A stretch of 64,000 nucleotides of DNA from Oryctolagus cuniculus (lineage: Eukaryota > Chordata > Mammalia > Lagomorpha > Leporidae): positions 54,906,011 to 54,970,010 of the forward strand of contig NC_091442.1 in NCBI RefSeq assembly GCF_964237555.1. The letters run 5' to 3'. Below the pieces are notes generated by a model that was given only the letters and a program-made list of their open reading frames with translations, searched no databases and was not told the origin of the DNA. This document shows positions 22,535-33,558 of this stretch, in pieces (positions within the stretch are counted from its first letter, which is position 1; each line of letters starts with the position of its first letter). Both the position numbers and the translations under genes were made by a program.

Positions 22535-22668
22535 AGTGCAATTGAATCCTTGTTTGGAGCCTCCATGACCGGGATTGCTTATTCCTTATTTGCGGGACAG
22601 GCTCTCACCATCCTGGGAAGTACTGGGCCAGTGCTTGTGTTTGAAAAGATTTTGTTCAAATTCTGCAA
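22535..22668 (+). CDS. SLC4A8: SLC4A8 exon, residues 509-553 (helices 2-3)
   Basis: Acceptor ctcccag, donor TGCAA/gtaaga. It encodes S-A-I-E-S-L-F-G-A-S and the Q-A-L-T-I-L-G-S-T-G-P half-helix motif. In the SLC4/SLC26 fold this segment helps line the ion site. Ala follows Gln here, as I recall for SLC4A8; paralogues have Pro. Confidence 0.97.
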
Positions 22669-22940
22669 GTAAGACATTTGCTTTTGTGACATGCCTAACT
22701 GGGTCTGGTGATTGTGCTGCCAGGGCTGAGTGCCAGGGTGCAAGGCGGGTCTGAGCAGGCAGATATTATTTAGGAGTGTAAGGAACTGCAAGGGAGAGCA
22801 TCAGTTGGTCTGCAATCCTGCCCCCTGGGAGCAGCACACCTAAACTAGCAGGCTGTCCCTCGGCCACCATGGAAATCTTGACTTTGCATTTTTTAAAAAA
22901 AATCTCCCTCTCTAGTTCAAACTCCTCCATTTCCATCTTC

Positions 22941-22999
22941 ATTTAAAAAATATTTTGTTTGAAAGACAGAGTTACAGAGAGGGAGAGGGAGAGAAGGAA

Positions 23000-23032
<33 letters not shown>

Positions 23033-23305
23033 AAGAAAGAAAGATCTTCCATCTGCTTGTTCACTTCCCAAATGGCTGCAATATCCAGAGCTGGGCCAGA
23101 CTGAAGCCAAGCAGCCAAGAGCTTCATTCAGGTCTCCCACATGGATGCAGCGGTCCAAGCACTTGGGCCATCCTCCACTGCTTTTCCAAGCACATTAGCA
23201 GGGAGCTGGACTAGAAGTGGAGCAGCTGGAATTCAAACCAGTGCCCATAAGGGATGCTGGTGCTGCAGGCAGTGACTTAAATCACTGTTCCACACCGCTG
23301 GCCCC
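22941..23305 (-). mobile_element. C-repeat SINE with long purine run
   Basis: (GAGG)/(GA)/(GAAA) tract at 22,978-23,043; ends accgctggcccc. First of three in a row. Confidence 0.88.
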
Positions 23306-23322
23306 TCCATTTCAACTCTTAG

Positions 23323-23578
23323 AAGATTTATTTATTTATTTATTTATTTGAAAGGCAGAGTTACAAAGAGAGAAGAAAGAGAGAGAGAGAGAGAGAGAGA
23401 TCCGTAGGCTAGGTTACTCCTCAAATGGCTACAACATCCTGAGCTGGGCCAGACCGAAGCCAGGAGCTTCACCTGGGTCTTCCACCAGGAAGTAGAGCAG
23501 CTGGACTTGAACCAGTGCCTGTATAGGCTGCTAGTGTCACAGGCAGTGACTTAATCCCCTGTGCCACAATACTGGCCA
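23323..23578 (-). mobile_element. C-repeat SINE, internally shortened
   Basis: (ATTT)5 tail; the middle is short (tcttccaccaggaagtagagcag lacks the usual 'gcaggggcccaagcacttggg' block). Confidence 0.85.
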
Positions 23579-23592
23579 CTTAAGTCAGTTTT

Positions 23593-23909
23593 TTAAAAAG
23601 ATTTATTTATGTATTTAGAAAGCCAGAGTTATAGAGATAGAGGGAGAGACAGAGAGGTTCCATCTGCTGGTTCACTCCCCAAATGGCCACAATAGCCTGG
23701 CCAGGCCGAAGTCAGGAGCCAGGAGTTTCTTCCAGGTCTCCCATGTGAGTGCAGGAACCCAAGCACTTGGTCCATCTTCCACTGCTTTCCCAGGTGCATT
23801 GCTGGGAGCTGGATCAGAAATGGAGCAGCCTGGAGCAGACACAAACACGCGCCTACGTGGAATGCTGGTGCTGCAGGCGGCTTTATCCACTAGGGCACAG
23901 CGCCAGCCC
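23593..23909 (-). mobile_element. C-repeat SINE
   Basis: Third of the run; ends gcacagcgccagcccc. Confidence 0.88.
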
Positions 23910-24277
23910 CACCCTCCTTTCTATTCTGGTTGCTCGTGATAACAGGGGCTTAGAAATGCCCTAATTTTTCCACTTTCCCTATAAAAATCATTTTCTTCAT
24001 TTTGTTTAGAAGTGGGAGCACATGGGATTAGGCTGAGCCCCTTTTTCTTACTGCAAGAATAACAGTTGTATGAGACAATAAAGGCAGAAGCATTGTAGTG
24101 AGACGATTCCCCCCTCTCTGCCTCCCATAGCCTGGCTACAGGGAGCAGCACTCGACCTAGCTGTGCTCAGGACCTCAGTGGGCAGAGAAGCTGAGCCGCG
24201 ATGCTGCTCTGGGGATGAGATGAATTAGCGCGTTTCCCACCGCTGTCTCCTGATGCCACCCTGTGGTCTCATTCCAG

Positions 24278-24523
24278 AGACTACGCACTTTCGTACCTCT
24301 CCCTGCGAGCCTGCATCGGCCTGTGGACCGCCTTCCTGTGCATCGTCCTGGTGGCGACAGACGCCAGCTCCCTGGTCTGCTACATCACCCGCTTCACCGA
24401 GGAGGCCTTCGCCTCTCTGATTTGTATCATTTTCATCTACGAAGCCATAGAGAAGCTGATCCACCTGGCGGAGACCTACCCCATCCACATGCACAGCCAG
24501 CTGGACCGCCTCAGCCTCTACTA
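24278..24523 (+). CDS. SLC4A8: SLC4A8 exon, residues 553-635 (helices 4-5)
   Basis: Acceptor cattccag, donor TACTA/gtgagt. It encodes L-W-T-A-F-L-C-I-V-L-V-A-T-D-A-S, then R-F-T-E-E-A-F-A-S-L-I-C-I-I-F-I-Y-E, and the start of extracellular loop 3. The E-K-L-I-H segment lies where NBCe1 carries its stilbene-reactive KKMIK motif. An in-frame TAG at 24,522 falls across the donor and is not used when the exon is spliced. Confidence 0.96.
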
Positions 24524-24818
24524 GTGAGTGTGCTTTCTGCTCTGGCAGGTTTGGGGAAGCGCCAAAGGCTTGGGTTGAGCGCTGATGTGTGCCAGGCAGC
24601 GCTGGGAGCTTCCTTGGGGGCAGTGTCTCGGGCCTCCTGGCAGCAGGGCTCCCGCGTGGCTGAGGAGACTGGGGGGTGGCCAGGGGCCTGCAGTCAGAAG
24701 CGATGATGGAGCACTGCTTTCCAGCATGTCTTCCAATTCTGGGCATTCAGGCACAATTAAGCTGCCCAGACGGCAGGGGACTTGTGAGCCCGTGGGTTAC
24801 AGGATGAGGTGAGAGCTT

Positions 24819-24819
<1 letters not shown>

Positions 24820-24854
<35 letters not shown>
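24820..24854 (+). repeat. (CT)17 microsatellite
   Basis: Pure run with no SINE body attached. Confidence 0.95.
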
Positions 24855-24857
<3 letters not shown>

Positions 24858-25379
24858 GTGTATAAGGGCAACTAGTAGAACACTTTAGGTAGAGATGTAT
24901 TAATCATGCCTTTCTGAGCCAGGGGTTTTTCCCACCAATCACACACACCTAGAAACACAGACTTCAGTATAAGAGACTGGGTTTTCTTCAGGGTTCAACA
25001 CAGTTGGATCAGCTGGAAAACTGAACCCGTAGCTGGCTGGGTTTGCAGCCACCTGGGCAAGGCTGGCCTGGTAGGTCGTTTCTGCTCTGTAGTAGCGTTC
25101 TCCAGATCATGACTGGAGCTCTCTTCCCTCAGCTCTGAACATCAGGTGCCTGCCCCTCTGGCCGTCCAGTCTGTTGTGGACGATCTGGTTGCAAAGCGAA
25201 CAGTTTGAACCTGAAGCTGCTGGAGAGAAGTGGAGCCATCTGCCAACCAGCCACACACCCGCTTCTCCCTGCTCCGGTTATCCATTCAGTAACCTTTATC
25301 CACAGTGCATTCAGCTTCTTAAAGGATTCTGTAAAGAAACAACGGTTAGGGAGTATAACGTCCAGAGCCTGGTGACTTT
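24855..25379. other. Unique intronic sequence
   Basis: No recognised element. Confidence 0.5.
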
Positions 25380-25440
25380 AACAGATTATTGAGCACCTGT
25401 TATGTGCCAGGCACATTGCAGAGGGAGAAGACAGAAGGCA
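25380..25440 (-). repeat. L2 3' end
   Basis: gattattgagcacctgttatgtgccaggcac. Confidence 0.7.
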
Positions 25441-25639
25441 CCAGCCCTGGAGGAGCAGGCCTTAGATCTAGAAAGTGTAATTCTTGGATGATCAAACCCA
25501 GCGGGGTGTTTTACTGGTTCCTGTGGAGCAGCTATGAAGCCAGAACCCCTCAGCTCTTGAAGTGCTTTGATGTTAATAGATATGGAATGGATTTTTTTAA
25601 AGATAGGCTTTTTAAAAAACAGATCTTGAAAAAATAGAT

Positions 25640-26162
25640 ATAAAAAGCAGTTTTGGGTTCACAGCAAAGTTGGACAGAAAGTGGTTTCCATATGTTCCTG
25701 CCCTGACATGTGCACAGCCTCCCCACCGTGGGCGTCCTGCCCCAAAGGGTGTGTTGGTTATAATCAGTGAACCTAACCTAGACCCACCAGAGTCACTCAC
25801 AGCCCACAGTTTACCTTTATAGTTTCCTGTGGAGCCCTGGGCCTGGGTTTATACACCCAGGCTTAACTCTGGGTGTTGTGCCCTGTATGGGCTTTGACAA
25901 GTATACAGTGACATCTTTCCTGTTGTAATAATGCAGAACAGTTTCACTGCCCTAAAAGCCCTCCCCACTCTGCCTGTTTAACCCTGTCTCCCTCCCCACT
26001 CCTGACGACTGTTGACCTTTTTACTGTCTCCATGGTTTTGTTTTGACTTTTCTAGAATCTCATAGAGCTGGATTGGTTGTGTGGCCTTTTCAGATTCCTT
26101 CCTTCTCTTACTAGTATGCATTTAAGGGTCCTTCTTGTCTTTTCATGGCTTGATAGCTCATT
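25640..26162 (-). repeat. L1M 3' end, antisense, left part
   Basis: gttttgggttcacagcaaagttgg..agaaag, ggttataatcagtgaacctaac, gttttgacttttctagaatctcata and catttaagggtccttcttgtcttttcatggcttgatagctca are antisense L1M 3' end text. Continues at 26,557. Confidence 0.85.
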
Positions 26163-26556
26163 TTTTAAAAAAGATTTATTTTATTTATTTTATTTGAAAG
26201 GTAGAGTTACAGAGAGAGGGACACAGAGAGAGAGAGAGAGGGAGAGAGGGAGGAAGGGAGGGAGGGAGAGAGAGAGAGGGAGGGAGGGAGGGAGAAAGAG
26301 AAGAGAGCTTCTATCCACTGGTTCATTCTCCAAATGCCTACAATGGCTGGGGATGGGCCAGGCCAAAGCCAGGAGCCAGGAGTTTCATCCGGGTCTCCCA
26401 CATGGGTTGTAGGGGCCCAAGCACTTGGATCATCTTTCACAGGCCATTAGCAAGGAGCAGCATTGGAAGTGGAGCAGCAGGACTTGAACTGGTGCCCGTG
26501 TGGGATGCTGGTGTCGCAGGCAGCAGCTTAACCCACTGAGCCACACCAGCAGCCCC
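26163..26556 (-). mobile_element. C-repeat SINE inside the L1M
   Basis: The L1M word agctcattt is repeated at both borders (26,155 and 26,557), giving the target-site duplication. It has a long GA/GGGA purine tract at 26,214-26,308. Confidence 0.92.
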
Positions 26557-26710
26557 AGCTCATTTCTCTTTAGTACTGGATGCTTTCCCACTATCTGGTG
26601 CACCACAGTTTATTTTCCCTCTCACCTACCTAAGGAAATCTTGGTTGCTCCCAATTTTGGAACTGATTTTTAAACCTGAAGGTAGAGCTTTGTAACTTTC
26701 CCTAATTGCT
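26557..26710 (-). repeat. L1M 3' end, antisense, right part
   Basis: Continues with ctctttagtactggatg...ctggtgcaccacagtttatttt...cttggttgctcccaa. Confidence 0.82.
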
Positions 26711-27310
26711 TTTTATTTTCTTAATGACCTTCTATGATTCTAATCTGTTGAAACGTTTTTGAATTTTCATTCCCTCACTGCATTTTAGGAAGTGTGTTGA
26801 TTAGATTCACAGATGAATTAAAGTTAACAGGTGACCATACCAGCAGGCAGTTCAGAATGAAAGCATGCCCCGATTGGGAGGCAGTGTGGGAGCTGGCGAG
26901 ACAGGCCTGGTCCGGTCTCGTCTGGTTTCCACGGAAGAGGAGGCCTGGGGATGACAATGGAGTAAGTAGCCAGGAAGTGGCCAAGGCAGTGGGACGTCAC
27001 CAAAGGATACTGCGGTGTCAGGAGGAGCTTCCCTCACAGTCCCAGGAGACTGCAGTTTTGAGGCTAACAGCCTGATGGGGGCTAAAGGGACTGAGATCTC
27101 CAGGCCTGGAGGGAGTTGTGCAGAACTGACTCGGGGGAGCAGGACCTCTGTGCTCTGCAGACTGCACTTCACCTGGGGTGTGGCTGAGCCTACAGATGAG
27201 CCTCACCTTAGGGATCTAAAGCACGCCAAGGAGAAGTGACAGCCAAGGCGGCAAGCATTCAACTGAGTGTGGCTGCTTTCCTTAGGCGTCTCCCTCCCTC
27301 CCCCCCGCAG
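26711..27310. other. Unique intron before the loop-3 exon
   Basis: No recognised element. Confidence 0.5.
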
Positions 27311-27416
27311 CTGCAGGTGTGCCCCCCCAGAGAACCCAGACAATCACACCCTCCAGTACTGGAAGGACCGCAACATCGTGACAGCAGAGGTCGGCTGGGC
27401 CAACCTGACCGTCAGC
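27311..27416 (+). CDS. SLC4A8: SLC4A8 exon, residues 635-670 (extracellular loop 3)
   Basis: Acceptor cccccgcag after a C-rich pyrimidine tract, donor GTCAGC/gtaagt. It holds two N-glycosylation sequons, N646-H-T and N666-L-T, and two of the four loop cysteines (C636, C638). The loop is the least conserved part of the transport domain, and most differences from the human protein as I recall it fall here. Confidence 0.95.
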
Positions 27417-27803
27417 GTAAGTCTCCACACGCGCCCTCACACTCTGGCCACGGGGACTCCCGGGGGAGGAAGACAGGGCAAACTCTGGCATTGATAGAAA
27501 TAAAGCTTTTTTTGAGGCAGGGATAGAGGGGAAGAAGCCTTATTCTTATTGACTTTGCTTTTCCCTTGCAGAAGTTCTCTTGTACATAAAAAGACAAGAA
27601 AATTCCCCCTCTCTTTTCTCGCACTCACGCCCTCCCAGTAACCCTGCCCGAGGGCTGTGCTCTCGTGCCGGGCAGGGGCAGATCCCGGCTCTGCAGGGCC
27701 TAAGGACTGTTCGCGTTCGGAACCCCCGTCATACAAACAGCACACAATGCTGCAGCCCTCCCAGGGCCTTGGAAGTGGCGTTTCTTCAGGACAGTTTTGG
27801 TTT

Positions 27804-28181
27804 CTTTTTTTTCTTTTTTCTTTTTCTTTCTTTTTCTTTTTCTTTTCTTTTTTTGACAGGCAGAGTGGACAGTGAGAAGGAGAGACAGAGAGAAAGGTCT
27901 TCCTTTGCCACTGGTTCACCCTCCAATGGCCGCCGCGGCCGGCACGCTTCAGCTGGCGCACCGCGCTGATCCGAAGGCAGGAGCCAGGTACTTATCCTGG
28001 TCTCCCATGGGGTGAGGGCCCAAGTACTCGGGCCATCCTCCACTGCACTCCCGGGCCACAGCAGAGAGCTGGCCTGGAAGAGGGGCAACCGGGACAGAAT
28101 CCGGCACCCCGACCGGGACTAGAACCTGGTGTGCCGGCGCCGCAAGGCGGAGGATTAGCCTAGTGGGCCGTGGCGCCGGCC
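27804..28181 (-). mobile_element. Young C-repeat SINE, first of a three-copy stack
   Basis: Pyrimidine tail tttttctttttctttctttttc; body ends ggcgccggcc. TGGTTTC before it is repeated after it. Confidence 0.92.
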
Positions 28182-28184
28182 TGG

Positions 28185-28188
<4 letters not shown>

Positions 28189-28215
<27 letters not shown>

Positions 28216-28550
28216 GACAGGCAGAGTGGACAGTGAGAGAGAGAGACAGAGAGAAAGGTCTTCCTTTGCCGTTGGTTCACCCTCCAATGGCTGCCACGGC
28301 CGGCACGCTGCGGCCGGCGCACCGCGCTGATCCGATGGCAGGAGCCAGGAGCCAGGTGCTTTTCCTGGTCTCCCATGGGGTGCAGGGCCCAAGCACCTGG
28401 GCCATCCTCCACTGCACTCCCTGGCCACAGCAGAGGGCTGGCCTGGAAGAGGGGCAACCGGGACAGAATCCGGCGCCCCGACCGGGACTAGAACCCGGTG
28501 TGCCGGCGCCGCTAGGCGGAGGATTAGCCTAGTGAGCCGCGGCGCCGGCC
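28189..28550 (-). mobile_element. Very young C-repeat SINE
   Basis: Near-identical to 949-1,324; the four differences I see in the body are all CpG transitions. It ends ggcgccggcc and is followed by the third TGGTTTC (28,551-28,557). Confidence 0.94.
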
Positions 28551-28557
28551 TGGTTTC

Positions 28558-28812
28558 ATTTTTTAAAAAGAGTATTATTTATTCGAACGGCAGTGAAAGA
28601 GGAGAGACAGTTTCTTCATCCACTGATCCATTCCTCAGTTGCCCTCAACAAGCAGGGCTGGGCCAGGCTGGAGCTAGGAGCTGGGAACTCAATGCAGATC
28701 TGCCACATGGCTGACAGAGGCCCAAGCCCTTGAGCCAAAGCCTGCTGCCTCCCAGGGTATGCGTTAGCTGGAAGTTGGAATTAGAAAGCACCACCACGCC
28801 TACCACCTGCCC
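28558..28812 (-). mobile_element. Old C-repeat SINE
   Basis: Diverged body (gccctcaacaagcagggctgggcc; gctagctgg-type tRNA part); ends accacctgcccct. Confidence 0.75.
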
Positions 28813-29023
28813 CTCTGGTCCATCTTACAAGTGTCTCAGGACTCGTCACCCTGCTTGAAAGGGGCCTGTGCAGGTGCAGGTCCCCCAGCTGCACGGAGGT
28901 CCCATGGGCCTGCTCTCCCCAGTGGCTGTGCGGTGACAGCGAGCAGTGGACTCAGAAGGCAGCAGCTTTTCACACCTTCACCTGTGCCTCTTGTCCCCCA
29001 ACATGCTGCCTCTCTCCCTCCAG

Positions 29024-29185
29024 GAGTGCCACGAGATGCACGGAGAGTTCGTGGGGTCCGCGTGTGGCCACCACGGGCCCTACACGCCTGATGTGCTCTT
29101 CTGGTCCTGTATTCTCTTCTTCACCACCTTCATCCTCTCCAGCACCCTGAAGACCTTTAAGACGAGCCGCTATTTCCCAACCAGA
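29024..29185 (+). CDS. SLC4A8: SLC4A8 exon, residues 671-724 (loop 3 end, helix 6)
   Basis: Acceptor cctccag, donor ACCAGA/gtaggt. 54 codons, phase 0 at both ends. It supplies the other two loop cysteines (C672, C684), then G-H-H-G-P-Y-T-P-D-V-L-F-W and helix 6 (I-L-F-F-T-T-F-I-L-S-S). It ends in F-K-T-S-R-Y-F-P-T-R. Confidence 0.97.
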
Positions 29186-29984
29186 GTAGGTAGCCCGCTC
29201 CTGGGTTTCCGTGCTGGTAGAAAGCTGATGCTGGAGAGAAAACCCTGCCGTTCCCCTGTGTGCTGTGCACTGGTCGGCCGGCTGGAAAGCTCCCCATGTC
29301 CCTGTGGGGACGCTGTGGCACACTCTTCTCTGGTCCGGCAGCCTCTGTCATAGATGGGCCTTGTGGAATGAGGACACTGCAAACCTTTTAGATTTCAAGG
29401 CCTCACTATGTTTAAGGTGGTAGTTTGTTTTGTAAAAGGTACCAAGCCTCATTTCCCCATGCGGGTAAGTTTCCCTTCCAGAACCCTGGGACACTCAGCG
29501 TGCAGTCGCTGGAGCTGGCTCGTGACCGTGGTCACCTGGGGTGATTGCCTGGGGCAGCTCCGCCCACGAGAACCCAGGCCACGCTTCACTATAGCGCTGA
29601 CACGCTCCTGACTTGCTGTTTGGGGCTGAAGCCCCAGCAGCCTTTCCCTGATGCGGCTTGCATTGTGTGTGGGGCGAGCTGGACTTTTGCTGGGTTGGGC
29701 TGGGCAGAATTCAAGGCCACATGGAGGGTCGCTGAATGACCCACTGCTTTGAAAGGGAGCCCCAGGTAGGAGGAAAAGGTGGCATTTCCGTGAGTGAGGG
29801 CTCACTGAACAGGGTCGTGAATGGGGGGAGAAGCTCCATCGGGAAATAATGTTTCCTGTGTGCATATGCACAGCATAAAGCATCCCTAGACTTTAGGAAG
29901 AAAAGCCTTAAATAAGGTCTAGGTCTTTTTTTTTAATTTCTTATCTGGACACATAGTTAATGACTTGCCATCGGGCTTGCTCAG
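29186..29984. other. Unique intronic sequence
   Basis: No recognised element. Confidence 0.45.
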
Positions 29985-30300
29985 GTCTGGGTTAAGCGCT
30001 ACAGGGGATGCAGAAGTTGAACAGATGGTGTCCGCCATCAGAGAGGGCAAACATGTGAACCAGTCAGAGGCCACAGGAAGTAGTCAGATGCCACCAGGAG
30101 AAGCCTTTCAGGTAGTGAGATGAGCAAGTGCAAAGGCCCTGAGGTGGGAGTGAGCCTGCCATGTTGAGGGAACACAGTGGGTGTGACTGGAGCTGAGCGA
30201 GCAGAAGACAGTTAGGAGCTGGAATCAGAGGGCTGGTGATGCCAGCAGTGCTGGCCTCATAGGCCAGGAAGGCCTGGGTTTTTAACTCAGTGAAATGAGT
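29985..30300. repeat. L2 relic, inner part
   Basis: caagtgcaaaggccctgaggtgggagtgagcctg..atgttgagggaac..agtgggtgtgactggagctgagcgag is typical L2 text. Confidence 0.75.
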
Positions 30301-30476
30301 AGCCGCTTTAAGGTTTCACGGGAATAACACGTGAACTGAAGTTTTGAATTCGTCCCCAGCAGCCGCCTTTGAAGAAAGCTGTGGAGGACAAAGTAGAAGC
30401 GAATCAGGTGACTTCCGTAGTTGCCCAAAAGAGCCAACGGTGCCTTTGACCTGGAGCCGGGGAGGTGGCAAGAGGG

Positions 30477-30501
30477 GCTCTGAATCTGAATCTGAATCTG
30501 G
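30477..30501 (+). repeat. Short hexamer repeat (GAATCT)4
   Basis: Four units in unique intron. Confidence 0.85.
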
Positions 30502-30802
30502 ATGAGCCACAGGCAGCACTGACAGGACCCGCGGGGGACCAGACCCCAGCATGAGGGACAAGGGGAGTTAACGCAGCCACAGAGGTTCTCGGCTAACACC
30601 TTAGTCCTTAGCTGGTCCAAGTTTGCAGACCAGGGCCAACCCTGAGCCTGAATGCCCTGAGCAGAAGTCTTCGGTTACTTTGGGTGTACCCACACTCACA
30701 CGTCGTCTGACTGTGCCTGTGTTCATTCAATAGCAAAATGAAAGCCTTCTTCAAGGACCTTAAGAACTGTTCCCTCACAGTTACTCTCCAATTCTTTGCC
30801 AG

Positions 30803-30916
30803 GTGCGCTCCATGGTGAGTGACTTTGCCGTCTTCCTCACCATCTTCACGATGGTGATTGTGGATTTTCTGATTGGCGTCCCATCACCAAAGCTTCAAGT
30901 GCCCAGCGTGTTCAAG
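30803..30916 (+). CDS. SLC4A8: SLC4A8 exon, residues 725-762 (helix 7)
   Basis: Acceptor ctttgccag, donor TTCAAG/gtgagc. 38 codons, phase 0 at both ends. It encodes V-R-S-M-V-S-D-F-A-V-F-L-T-I-F and D-F-L-I-G-V-P-S-P-K-L-Q-V-P: helix 7 and the following extracellular segment. Confidence 0.97.
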
Positions 30917-31204
30917 GTGAGCAGACCTCAGGGTGCTGGCTGCCCTCTTGAGCTTTCATAGAATCTTATTGCAAATCTTTCTCGAAAGCCTTCGTGTGTC
31001 CTCTTCCTAAGATGCGTTTTGCAGTCAAGGAAGCCTGAACCTTGCTCCTGACACCTTGCCATTCAGCAAGGCAAACTCTCCGGGCTTGGCTGAGTTCCAG
31101 TGAGAAAAGCCAGAGAGAACAGAGAAACTAGGTTGTGTAATGAGTGGAAAGTACTGCTTATTATCCCTAATGCCATTTACTGTTTTTCATGTTACGATTT
31201 AAAA

Positions 31205-31450
31205 CAGGGAGACTTCACAGTTAAGACCCCAGGTCAGATGCCTCATCTCACATCCAAGTGCTGGGTGTGAGGCCCAGCTCTGGTTGCTGACTCCAGCTCC
31301 CTGCTAATGCAGACTCTGGCAGGCAATGGTGATGGCTCAATAACTGAGTCCTTGCCGCCGCCCATGTGGGAAAGCTGGATTGAATTCCTGCTCTGGCTTT
31401 GGCCTTGGCCAATCTCTTGTTAATGTGGACATTTGGGAAGTGAAATTTTC
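31205..31450 (+). mobile_element. Old C-repeat SINE
   Basis: cacagttaagaccccaggtcagatgcctcatctcacatccaagtg head and 'ccctgctaatgcagactctgg' middle; tail lost. Confidence 0.72.
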
Positions 31451-31680
31451 TTCCTTCCTCCCTTCCCTATTATACTACATGGTCCCCAGCTCCCAAGACC
31501 CAATCCAAAGGCCAACACTATTATTAGGGGTTATAAAGTCACAAAGAATTGAAGAAAAGTTTATATAGATCTGAGAACATAACTACCAGTTAGAACATTA
31601 TTACTAAGGGAACTTAGATTCTATTTTAGAATCTAACTCATTCATAATTTGGGACCTAGTGGTATTGTTAAAGAGTTTGT

Positions 31681-32010
31681 GGGTGCCGGCACTGTGCTGT
31701 AGTAGGTTGATCCTCTGCCTGCGGCATCTGTGTCCCAGATGAGCGCCAGTTTGAGTCCCGGCTGCTCCTCTTCCGATCCAGCTCTCTGCTATGTTCTGGG
31801 AAAGCAGTGGAAGATGGCCCAAGTACTTGGGCCCCTGCACCAGCATGGGAGACACAGAAGAAGCTTCTGGCTCCTGGCTTTGGATCAGCTCAGCTCTGGT
31901 CATTGTGGCCATCTGGGGAGTGAATCAGTGGATGGAAGTCCTTTGTCTCTGTCTCTGCCTCTCACTGTCTGTAACTCTACCTCTCAAATAAATAAATAAG
32001 TAAAATTAAA
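31681..32010 (+). mobile_element. C-repeat SINE
   Basis: Head ggtgccggcactgtgctgtagtagg, tail caaataaataaataagtaaaattaaa. Confidence 0.9.
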
Positions 32011-32452
32011 ATTTTTGAACCCTGGAGTCATAACTAATATGGAACCAAATGCTTTAGTCTTTGCCATGGTTGGGCCAACTCGGCCAATTTTACTAGGGTT
32101 TCTTCCAGACTGCAGCACCATTTACCAAAATAGGTGAAGGTGCCCTCCCCAGAATACCCGGGGGAGGGGGGGTGAGAACCTGGGAGAGTGTAGATGTGCC
32201 CTGAACAGTTATCTTCCAGGGACAGTGCAGAAGGTCCTAGGTCAAGCACGTCTCCAAACTGAGCAATCTTGGGGTCCTTCTCAAGCCTCTGGTACCAGGG
32301 CTCCTGTTTCACTTCTGATGGGAGAAGGGCCCTGGAACAGTCCAGTCTAAGCCCGAGAGATTCGGCACAACTGACTCTGCTCTGCTTTTCTCTGTGCCAT
32401 CAACACACAATATATGGTTTCTGGAGAGAGCAGTGAGTGGGAGAGTCTAAAT

Positions 32453-32775
32453 TTTTTTTTTTAAAGATTGATTTGTTTATTTGAGAGGCAGAGTTACAGA
32501 GAGAGGGAAAGACAGGGAGAGAGGTCTTCTTTCCATTGGTTCACTCCGCAAATGGCCAGAACTGCGCTGATCTGAAGCCAGGAGCCAGGAGCTTCTTCTG
32601 GGTCTCCCACATGGGTGCAGGGGCCCAAGCACTTGGGCCATCCTCTGCTGCTTTCCCAGGCCATTAGAAGGAAGCTGGATCAAAAGTGGAGCAGCTGGGA
32701 CTTAAACCCGTGCCCATATGGAATGCCAATGCCACACAGGCAGATGCTTAACCTATTATGCCACAGCACTGGCCC
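32453..32775 (-). mobile_element. C-repeat SINE
   Basis: T10 plus taaagattgatttgtttattt; ends cacagcactggcccc. Confidence 0.9.
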
Positions 32776-32815
32776 CAAGTCTAAATTACTTATAGTTGTC
32801 TCTGGAAGTCTTTAA

Positions 32816-33065
32816 TTTTTTTTTTAAGATTTATTTTATGTATTTATTTGAAAGGCAGAGTTAGGTAGAGACAGAGAGGTCTTCCATCCCTTGATTCACT
32901 TCCCACGGAGCCAGGAACTTCTTCCGGGTCTTCCACATGGGTGCAGGGGCCCAAGAACTTGAGCCATCTTCTACTGCTTTCCCAGACCATAGCAGAGAGC
33001 TGGATTGGACGTGAAGCAGCCAGGACTCGAACATATGAGATGCTGGCGCTTCAGTCCAGGGCTTT

Positions 33066-33066
<1 letters not shown>
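32816..33066 (-). mobile_element. C-repeat SINE, outer copy, part 1
   Basis: Interrupted at cagtccagggctttt by a younger insertion; resumes at 33,879. Confidence 0.9.
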
Positions 33067-33145
<79 letters not shown>

Positions 33146-33558
33146 TTTCTTTCTCTCTCTTTCTCTTTCTTTCTCTTTCTTTCTCTCTTTCTTTCTTTCT
33201 TTTTCTTTCTCTTTCTCTTTCTTTCTTTCTCTCTCTTTCTTTCTCTCTCTTTCTCTCTCTCTCTTTCTTTCTCTCTTTCTCTCTCTCTTTCTTTCTTTCT
33301 CTTTCTTTCTCTCTTTCTCTCTCTCTCTTTCTCTTTCTCTCTTTCTTTCTCTCTCTTTCCGTCTTTCCGTCTTTCCTTCTTTCTTTCCTTCTTTCTTTCC
33401 TTCTTTCTTTCCTTCTTTCTTTCCTTCTTTCTTTCCTTCTTTCTTTCTTTCCTTCTTTCTTTCTTTCCTTCCTTCCTTCCTTCCTTCCTTCCTTCCTTCC
33501 TTCCTTCCTTCCTTCCTTCCTTCCTTCCTTCCTTCCTTCCTTCCTTCTTTCTTTCTTT
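33064..33558 (+). repeat. 495-nt polypyrimidine tract (CTTT/CT/CCTT)n
   Basis: On this strand only C and T occur except G at 33,361 and 33,369. Blocks in order: pure (CTTT)n to about 33,145; mixed CTTT and CT; alternating CTTT and CCTT; then about 20 pure CCTT units (33,466-33,546). It is the expanded tail of the SINE that starts at 33,559. Long ORFs across it are artefacts. Confidence 0.97.
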
